DNA from: Flavobacterium aestivum
GTDB lineage: Bacteria > Bacteroidota > Bacteroidia > Flavobacteriales > Flavobacteriaceae
Assembly (NCBI RefSeq): GCF_026870175.2
Contig: NZ_CP113977.2
Location: forward strand, 2,170,001-2,234,000
Direction of reading: 5' to 3'
DNA: 64,000 bases
Shown one piece after another: positions 35,501 through 44,000 of the stretch. The notes under the pieces are model-generated. The model was not told where the DNA came from. It was given only the letters and a program-made list of their open reading frames with translations, and did not search any database. A program made the translations under genes and the position numbers. Within the stretch, counting starts at the first letter, position 1. The number at the start of each line of letters is the position of its first letter.

Positions 35501-36876
35501 ATGGTAAGACCAAATGGGAATGGACCCGCAAAATCTTTTTGCTCGCAGGTAAAAGGGTCATTACTTCCTCCGGCACAACTACGGGTTTTTACTAATATAC
35601 TACCTAATATATTGGAGCATGGGTCAGAAGTCCCACGTCTGTCAAGACCAAAAGCGGTAAGGTTAATACCAATTTCAACATTTTGGAAAGCCTGATAATT
35701 ATCAAAAAATGTTGCTGTAGAACCTTCCAGCGTTCCCCAAGGTGGTCCCAAAGTGGTAGTTTCTTCATTAACCCTTCCAAAAATATTGGTACTGGTATCA
35801 CCCGCTTTTAGATTAATACGTCCATAACCAAAATTTCCTGATTGTTCCCCTTTTTCAAAAGTTCCGGGTATAACATCAAAAGGTCTGTTAGCTTTCGCAT
35901 TCAATCCATTAAAAACGGCTTCGTCCATCCATACTCTGATTCTTACATCTGGATTGACACCACCATTTTCATAATCAATAGAAACAATGATACCTCCCGG
36001 AACCACAATGTCTCCATCTGCATCAAAAGTCCATGCAGTACGTCCTCCATCGGGGCCAGTATTTCCAAAGTGCACGTCTCCAGGATTGTAGGTAACTAAA
36101 GTACGATAAAATTCAAAATCTATATGTTTACTACCTGAAGTAGCTCTTAATGTAGCTGATGCAAAAGCCCAAAGCTCATTAAAAGGTCTGTCGTCTGCAG
36201 GAAAACCTGGATTGGTAGTCGGGTCATGTGGACCTATACCTCTTAAATGCGCCATCGCATCAATGATATCGTCTTTTTGAGGTACACTTCCTGAACCAAG
36301 ATTCCAAGTAATTGGATTATCCGGATTTTTGTCTGAAGTAGAAGTAAAAATGCTGGTATCACTATTTGATTGAGCTGAGTTGGTATCTCTGCCGTAAACA
36401 GCATCTATCCATAAATAGCCATCTACAACAGGAAATGGTACATTAGGATAATTGATAGGATCAAGAGGAAATGCAATCTGTCTTTCTGAAAAGGAAAAAT
36501 TGTTGTTGGCTAAGATTGAGGTTCTTCGTGCAGCTGCATTAGTTTCATCTATCACTCCTCGTCCGGTTCCCGGATATACATGATTAAACCAGTCATCTGT
36601 ATTTGGGGGACCACCAAGATTCCCAAATTGCAACAGGTTGGCATGGGCATCGGCTTCTACACCAAAATTGGCTTTTACTGTGGCTCCTCCAACAAGCTGG
36701 CTATAAGAATTAGGCATAAACCCTAATCCAAAAAGCAACAATGTACCGTAAAAAATGAGTTTTTTAGTAAATGGGTTCGTCCCAAAAAAACTCGATAAAC
36801 CTGCAGAGAGTCGGCAGGAAAAAGTGAAACAATTCTCTTGCACACTTTTTATCATACTAAAAATAATTTTTTTCAT
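32578..36876 (-). CDS. Giant T9SS surface protein with SprB repeats
   Basis: This 1432-aa protein is predicted to be surface-exposed. It has a long atypical signal region (about 1-60, ending 'NSYSQ'), an N-terminal domain (about 60-480) shared with the 2859-aa paralogue ('FTSTSDKNPDNPITWNLGSG', 'SKHIDFEFYRTL'), then about six SprB-type repeats of exactly 80 aa (each with 'DGSVTLTFSGGTGPYMVNFN' and 'WTVKDDHGCE'), a Cys-rich 'GCTPGFWQGGNG' module, and a T9SS sorting domain ending 'VYLVKVTTNRGSSVQKVISSR'. SprB repeats occur in gliding adhesins; adhesion is the likely role. Upstream is an ~800-nt duplicated leader. Confidence 0.92.
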   Translation of the reverse strand: MKKIIFSMIKSVQENCFTFSCRLSAGLSSFFGTNPFTKKLIFYGTLLLFGLGFMPNSYSQLVGGATVKANFGVEADAHANLLQFGNLGGPPNTDDWFNHVYPGTGRGVIDETNAAARRTSILANNNFSFSERQIAFPLDPINYPNVPFPVVDGYLWIDAVYGRDTNSAQSNSDTSIFTSTSDKNPDNPITWNLGSGSVPQKDDIIDAMAHLRGIGPHDPTTNPGFPADDRPFNELWAFASATLRATSGSKHIDFEFYRTLVTYNPGDVHFGNTGPDGGRTAWTFDADGDIVVPGGIIVSIDYENGGVNPDVRIRVWMDEAVFNGLNAKANRPFDVIPGTFEKGEQSGNFGYGRINLKAGDTSTNIFGRVNEETTTLGPPWGTLEGSTATFFDNYQAFQNVEIGINLTAFGLDRRGTSDPCSNILGSILVKTRSCAGGSNDPFTCEQKDFAGPFPFGLTIHPDVDLAVDRVITCTNPSATITASNIVPLGSAVLFYGPDPTPLDKTDGIGPLIPADNPQPPQDVNRTVTVGGVYAVIVAPAGFTGCTDTAYVTVLEDKAPPEASAVATDPLCFGGNGSVDLTVSGGTPPYTFLWSNNATTEDLASVPAGSYSVVVTGANGCTANANATVGQPTVLAASDGHADVSCNGGSDGSVTITFSGGTGPYTVNFNGGGFVTQTSPKTYSGLTAGTYSWTVKDDHGCEQSGSETVSEPTALVASDGHADVTCNGGSDGSVTVTFSGGTGPYMVNFNGGGFATQTSPKTYSGLTAGTYSWTVKDDHGCEQSGSETISEPTALVASDGHTDASCNGALDGSVTLTFSGGTGPYMVNFNGGGFATQTSPKTYSGLAAGSYSWTVKDDHGCEQSGSETVGTPSAVEASDGHTNVSCNGGSDGSVTLTFSGGTGPYMVNFNGGGFATQTSPKTYSGLAAGSYSWTVKDDHGCETSGSETVGQPTALVASDGHADVTCNGGSDGSVTVTFSGGTGPYMVNFNGGGFATQTSPKTYSGLTAGTYSWTVKDDHGCEQSGSETISEPTALVASDGHADVTCNGALDGSVTLTFSGGTAPYMVNFNGGGFATQTSPKTYSGLAAGSYSWTVKDDHGCEQSGSETVGTPTAVVVGAEHTAITCVGGSSTLTASATGGTGSYTFSIDGTNYQASPTFTVGAGTYTVYAKDANGCIDTDTEVVPEGPSCGSGCTPGFWQGGNGKQLWDSPDDPIAIAAGFTTETQISVVLPGVAGLCDIPSSLKMIDAITLGGGNCRKLMRHGVAAILNATTLNEYPLPPGINDVAGLKAAIIAAVTNNCGCEALATQLAANNDLNHDLCGTITRDLTNRLISNATSQYSLTQRATETNTFTAHPVPFRDQLTISYDFQYVTDVRIQVFNTSGTEVASKYDSQGYLNKEVLLNIPATGQEEVYLVKVTTNRGSSVQKVISSR
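33541..34980 (-). repeat. Six tandem 240-bp SprB repeat units
   Basis: Anchor bases recur at 33541, 33781, 34021, 34261, 34501, 34741 and 34981, exactly 240 apart, so the frame is kept. Units alternate in type at their boundary (CCAACTGTTTC against CTAATTGTTTC), suggesting duplication of unit pairs. Confidence 0.92.
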
Positions 36877-37755
36877 AATATTATGATTTTAAGGCCATAA
36901 TATCAATAAGAAAAGATCAGTAGAGGTTGAGGTTCCGAAAGACTAAAAGGTGTTGTTTCATATATAAAAGTTTAAAGGTTTAATAACAAAAAAACATAGG
37001 GGATTACAATGTGGGGTATGCAAAAGACTTTCCATAAGCATAGCTATGAAGCACTCCATCATTGAAAGGTTATATTATTGTGGGGAAGAATACTTGGATT
37101 CTTTTATTAACCAGATAGTTACTAAAGAGTAAACTTAAAATCCCAAATTAAAATAATTAATATTGAATTTAATAAAAGTAGGACAATGCAAAAGTTTTCA
37201 GATCTGGAGAAAAAACTTTTGTTAAAACGAGACCCTTCAAAAACGAATATGAAGTACTCCATCATCAAAAGAATATTGTATTGCGGGGAACAATAGCTAG
37301 ATTCTTTTTATTAAACCAAATAGTTGCCCAAAAAGCAAAGCCAAAACTCTAATTAAAACAATTAGTATAGGTAATTATAAAAATGTAGGATAGTATAAAA
37401 GTTTTCAGATTTGGAGGGAAAACTTATAAAAATGATACGACTTCTTAAAAAATTAATTTTATGAAGTACTCCATCACCAAAGGCTATTTTGTTAAGAAAA
37501 ACACAATAACAAATTCCTTTTTTAACTAATTTTTGTTTTGTAAATAGCCTATAAACAGCTTAAAAATTAATCACTATTAAAGGTAATTTATTAATAAACA
37601 GGCGGATAGAAATTAACAATAAAAAACGACAATATCCAATTTTTATCGACCATTTACTTACGATTCAAGAATAGTATTACACAAAATTAATAGCTCAAAA
37701 AACACAATTTTACTCGTTAATTTACTGATTATTAAGTTATTAGGTAATGTATTGT
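36877..37755 (-). promoter_or_regulatory. Long 5' leader of SprB-repeat gene (copy 1)
   Basis: Near copy of 46653-47537. Conserved TAATTTTG -7 box (minus strand, 37682-37689) lies about 805 bases from the ATG. In between are three repeats of ~205 bases starting near 37046, 37250 and 37462, each marked by TGAAGYACTCCATCA, and hairpins with CAAAAGTTTT / AAAACTTTTG stems (37189-37221) and a similar one at 37394-37428. No ORF is present. Confidence 0.65.
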
Positions 37756-38060
37756 TAATAAAAAGAGATTAAAATTTTATAAAATATAGTTCTATTTTTT
37801 TAAAATGATTTTATTCTAATTTTAAGTACTTCACATTTGTTTTTTCACTCCATTTTTTTCTAAAATAGGAAGCAGAAATTTATTCAAAGTAAAGCCGTTT
37901 TATCAAAAAATATTTGGCTTTTAGTTCAAGAGGATCTTTTGTATTTTATCTCCATAATTTTTATAAAAGACTAAATAAATGTTATCGTTTCTTTTAGGAT
38001 CAAAAGAGATTAGTTATCAAAAAAAAAGCATCCGTTTTATCGGATGCTTTTCAATTAAAG
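37756..38060. other. Intergenic region downstream of giant gene 2
   Basis: AT-rich, no gene. It ends with the terminator of the 2859-aa gene: AAAAAAGCATCCG / CGGATGCTTTT at about 38023-38051. Confidence 0.65.
38023..38055 (-). terminator. Terminator of HYR-like repeat gene
   Basis: AAAAAGCATCCG / CGGATGCTTTT stem directly after the gene on its strand. Confidence 0.85.
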
Positions 38061-38072
38061 TTATGTTTAAAA

Positions 38073-41000
38073 TTATCTAGAAGAAATTACTTTTTGTACG
38101 CTATTGCCTCTATTGGTAGTTACTTTCACAAGATAAACTTCTGCTTGTCCAGTAGCTGGAATGTTTAGCAGAACTTCTTTGTTCAAGTGACCTTGACTAT
38201 CATGTTTAGAAGCTACCACATTACCACTTGTGTTGAACACCTCAATTTTCACATCAGTAACATAATCGAAATTATATCTGATGGTCAATTGGTCTTTGAA
38301 AGGTACTGGATAGGCAGTAAATGAAGATGAAGATGAAGCTGTACGTTGAGTTTTTGGATCTGCACTGGTTCCGCCTAAAGGACATCCTGCACTATTCAGT
38401 TTATCCAATTGGGTTGCCAATGTTCCAGGATTACTTCCTCCAGCTGCATAAGCTGCATTAACTGCATTAATCACTGATTGAGGACTGTCTAAATATGGCG
38501 CTCCAAAATCAACTTCATCGCTACATGCATTCAATAAGGCAGCAACACCTTGACGAGCTAAATTATAAATACCGCCTCCTCCTAAATTTAGAGCTTCTAT
38601 TAAAGTTAAATTAGCAAGATTTGATGGCGCATTTACAAACACAGTGCCAAACACCATTGAAGGACTATAAGAAGAACACCATCTATCAGTATGGTTTTTC
38701 CAGTATCCTAAAGTACATCCTTCATTACATGCAAGAACTGTGATAATTTGGCTGCATGAAGCTGATGCATTACCACAAGCATCTGTGGCGGTCCAGGTTT
38801 TTGTGTGGGTTACTGAACCATCCGCATTATTTACAACAACTACATCACCAGGTATGATTATAATATCTCCCGTTGCAGTACAGTTGTCGCTTGCAGTTGG
38901 AGTACCAAAGACTGGTATTGTACCACATTCAACCGTTTGATTAGCTACACAACTAAGGACAGGCGCAATGGTATCATCGATGATGATAGTTTGACTTACG
39001 CTTGAAGGGTTACCACATTTGTCGGTTACACTCCATGTTCTGGTAATGGTTTCAGGACAGGTTTTACCGTCGGAAACATCAACACCTAAAACAGATCCGG
39101 CATCGTCACAATTATCGGTAAAGCCTAAACTTCCCGGTGCAGGAACATCGTCTTTACATTGGAAAGCGGCATCGGCAGGTTTTGTAGCAAATACAGGCGC
39201 AATGGTATCATCGATGATGATAGTTTGACTTACGCTTGAAGGGTTACCACATTTGTCGGTTACACTCCATGTTCTGGTGATGGTTTCAGGACAGGTTTTA
39301 CCGTCAGAAACATCAGTACCTACAACAGATCCGGCATCGTCACAATTGTCGGTAAAGGCTAAACTTCCTGGTGCAGGAACATCATCTTTACATTGGAAAG
39401 TTGCATCGGCAGGTTCTGTAGCAAAGACAGGCGCAATGGTATCATCGATAATGATAGTTTGACTCACGCTTGAAGGGTTACCACATTTGTCGGTTACACT
39501 CCATGTTCTGGTGATAGTTTCAGGACAGGTTTTACCGTCAGAAACATCAGTACCTACAACAGATCCGGCATCGTCACAATTATCGGTAAAGGCTAAACTT
39601 CCCGGTGCAGGAACATCGTCTTTACATTGGAAGGTTGCATCGGCAGGTGCTGTAGCAAATACAGGCGCAATGGTATCATCTATGATGATAGTTTGACTCA
39701 CGCTTGAAGGGTTACCACACTTGTCGGTTACACTCCATGTTCTGGTGATGGTTTCAGGACAGGTTTTACCGTCAGAAACATCAGTACCTACAACAGATCC
39801 GGCATCGTCACAATTATCGGTAAAGCCTAAACTTCCTGGTGCAGGAACATCATCTTTACATTGGAAAGTAGCATTGGCAGGTGCTGTAGCAAATACAGGC
39901 GCAATGGTATCATCTATGATGATGGTTTGACTCACGCTTGAAGGGTTACCACATTTATCGGTTACACTCCATGTTCTGGTAATGGTTTCAGGACAGGTTT
40001 TACCGTCGGAAACATCAGTACCTACAACAGATCCAGCATCGTCACAATTGTCGGTAAAGGCTAAACTTCCCGGTGCAGGAACATCGTCTTTACATTGGAA
40101 GGTGGCATCGGCAGGTTCTGTAGCAAATACAGGCGCAATGGTATCATCGATGATGATAGTTTGACTCACGCTTGAAGGGTTACCACATTTGTCGGTTACA
40201 CTCCATGTTCTGGTGATGGTTTCAGGACAGGTTTTGCCGTCAGAAACATCAGTACCTACAACAGATCCGGCATCGTCACAATTATCGGTAAAGCCTAAAC
40301 TTCCTGGAGCAGGAACATCATCTTTACATTGGAAAGTAGTATTGGCAGGTGCTGTAGCAAATACAGGCGCAATGGTATCATCGATGGTGATAGTTTGACT
40401 TACGCTTGCAGGATTACCGCATTTGTCGGTGAAGCTCCATGTTCTGGTGATAGTTTCAGGACAGGTTTTACCGTCAGAAACATCGGTACCCACAACAGAT
40501 CCGGCATCGTCACAATTATCGGTAAAGGCTAAACTTCCCGGTGCAGGAACATCATCTTTACATTGGAAGGTGGCATCGGCAGGTTTTGTAGCAAAGACAG
40601 GCGCAATGGTATCATCGATGATGATAGTTTGACTCACGCTTGAAGGGTTACCACATTTGTCGGTTACACTCCATGTTCTGGTGATGGTTTCAGGACAGGT
40701 TTTACCGTCGGAAACATCAACACCTAAAACAGATCCGGCATCGTCACAATTATCGGTAAAGCCTAAACTTCCTGGAGCAGGAACATCATCTTTACATTGG
40801 AAAGTGGCATCGGCAGGTTTTGTGGCGAAGACAGGCGCAATGATATCATCGATGATGATAGTTTGACTCACGCTTGAAGGGTTACCACATTTGTCGGTTA
40901 CACTCCATGTTCTGGTGATGGTTTCAGGACAGGTTTTACCGTCAGAAACATCAGTACCTACAACAGATCCGGCATCGTCACAATTATCGGTAAAGCCTAA

Positions 41001-44000
41001 ACTTCCCGGTGCAGGAACATCGTCTTTACATTGGAAAGTGGCATTGGCTGGTGCTGTAGCAAATACAGGCGCAATAGTATCATCGATGATGATAGTTTGA
41101 CTTACGCTTGAAGGGTTACCACACTTGTCGGTTACACTCCATGTTCTGGTGATGGTTTCAGGACAGGTTTTACCGTCGGAAACATCGGTACCTACAACAG
41201 ATCCGGCATCGTCACAATTATCGGTAAAGGCTAAAGAGCCCGGTGCAGGAACATCGTCTTTACATTGGAAAGTGGCATCGGCAGGTTTTGTAGCAAATAC
41301 AGGCGCAATGGTATCATCTATGATGATAGTTTGACTCACGCTTGCAGGATTACCACATTTGTCGGTTACACTCCATGTTCTGGTGATGGTTTCAGGACAG
41401 GTTTTACCGTCGGAAACATCGGTACCTACAACAGATCCGGCATCGTCACAATTGTCTGTAAAGGCTAAAGAGCCCGGTGCAGGAACATCGTCTTTACATT
41501 GGAAAGTGGCATCGGCAGGTTCTGTAGCAAAGACAGGCGCAATAGTATCATCGATAATGATAGTTTGACTCACACTTGAAGGGTTGCCACATTTGTCGGT
41601 TACACTCCATGTTCTGGTGATGGTTTCAGGACAGGTTTTACCGTCGGAAACATCGGTACCTACAACAGATCCGGCATCGTCACAATTGTCGGTAAAGGCT
41701 AAACTTCCCGGTGCAGGAACATCGTCTTTACATTGGAAAGTGGCATCGGCAGGTTTTGTAGCAAATACAGGCGCAATGGTATCATCGATGATGATAGTTT
41801 GACTCACGCTTGAAGGGTTGCCACATTTGTCGGTTACACTCCATGTTCTGGTGATGGTTTCAGGACAGGTTTTACCGTCAGAAACATCAGTACCTACAAC
41901 AGATCCGGCATCGTCACAATTGTCGGTAAAGCCTAAACTTCCCGGTGCAGGAACATCGTCTTTACATTGGAAAGTTGCATCGGCAGGTTTTGTAGCAAAT
42001 ACAGGCGCAATAGTATCATCTATGATGATGGTTTGACTTACGCTTGAAGGGTTACCACACTTGTCGGTTACACTCCATGTTCTGGTGATGGTTTCAGGAC
42101 AGGTTTTACCGTCAGAAACATCAGTACCTACAACAGATCCGGCATCGTCACAATTATCGGTAAAGGCTAAAGAGCCCGGTGCAGGAACATCATCTTTACA
42201 TTGGAAGGTAGCATCGGCAGGTTTTGTAGCAAATACAGGCGCAATAGTATCATCTATGATGATGGTTTGACTTACGCTTGAAGGGTTACCACACTTGTCG
42301 GTTACACTCCATGTTCTGGTGATGGTTTCAGGACAGGTTTTACCGTCAGAAACATCAGTACCTACAACAGATCCGGCATCGTCACAATTATCGGTAAAGG
42401 CTAAAGAGCCCGGTGCAGGAACATCATCTTTACATTGGAAGGTAGCATCGGCAGGTTTTGTAGCAAATACAGGCGCAATAGTATCATCGATGATGATAGT
42501 TTGACTCACGCTTGAAGGGTTACCACATTTGTCGGTGAAGCTCCATGTTCTGGTAACGGTTTCAGGACAGGTTTTACCGTCAGAAACATCAGTACCTACA
42601 ACAGATCCGGCATCGTCACAATTGTCTGTATATGCTAAACTTCCCGGTGCAGGAACATCGTCTTTACATTGGAAAGTTGCATTGGCAGGTGCTGTAGCAA
42701 ATACAGGCGCGATGGTATCATCGATAATGATAGTTTGACTCACGCTTGAAGGGTTACCACATTTGTCGGTTACACTCCATGTTCTGGTGATAGTTTCAGG
42801 ACAGGTTTTACCGTCAGAAACATCAGTACCTACAACAGATCCGGCATCGTCACAATTGTCGGTAAAGGCTAAAGAGCCCGGTGCAGGAACGTCGTCTTTA
42901 CATTGGAAAGTGGCATTGGCAGGTGCTGTAGCAAATACAGGCGCAATGGTATCATCTATGATGATAGTTTGACTCACGCTTGCAGGATTACCACATTTGT
43001 CGGTTACACTCCATGTTCTGGTGATGGTTTCAGGACAGGTTTTACCGTCAGAAACATCAGTACCTACAACAGATCCGGCATCGTCACAATTATCGGTAAA
43101 GGCTAAAGAGCCCGGTGCAGGAACATCGTCTTTACATTGGAAAGTGGCATCGGCAGGTTCTGTAGCAAATACAGGCGCAATGGTATCATCGATGGTGATA
43201 GTTTGGCTTACGCTTGAAGGATTACCACATTTGTCGGTTACACTCCATGTTCTGGTGATGGTTTCAGGACAGGTTTTACCGTCAGAAACATCAGTACCTA
43301 CAACAGATCCGGCATCGTCACAATTGTCGGTAAAGGCTAAAGAGCCCGGTGCAGGAACATCGTCTTTACATTGGAAGGTTGCATCGGCAGGTTTTGTAGC
43401 AAATACAGGCGCAATGGTATCATCTATGATGATGGTTTGACTCACGCTTGAAGGGTTACCACATTTGTCGGTTACACTCCATGTTCTGGTGATAGTTTCA
43501 GGACAGGTTTTGCCGTCAGAAACATCAGTACCTACAACAGATCCGGCATCGTCACAATTGTCGGTAAAGGCTAAAGAGCCCGGTGCAGGAACGTCGTCTT
43601 TACATTGGAAAGTGGCATTGGCAGGTGCTGTAGCAAATACAGGCGCAATAGTATCATCGATGGTGATAGTTTGACTCACGCTTGCAGGATTACCACATTT
43701 GTCGGTGAAGCTCCAGGTTCTGGTAACGGTTTCAGGACAGGTTTTACCGTCAGAAACATCAGTACCTACAACAGATCCGGCATCGTCACAATTGTCTGTA
43801 TATGCTAAACTTCCCGGTGCAGGAACGTCGTCTTTACATTGGAAGGTGGCACTGGCAGGTGCTGTAGCAAATACAGGCGCAATAGTATCATCGATGGTGA
43901 TAGTTTGGCTTACGCTTGAAGGGTTACCGCATTTGTCGGTGAAGCTCCAGGTTCTGGTAACGGTTTCAGGACAGGTTTTACCGTCAGAAACATCGGTACC

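Noticed and set aside
37823..37852. AAGTACTTCAC as a fourth operator of the leader
   Set aside because: Only partial match to GAAGTACTCC and lies upstream of the presumed promoter outside the duplicated part.
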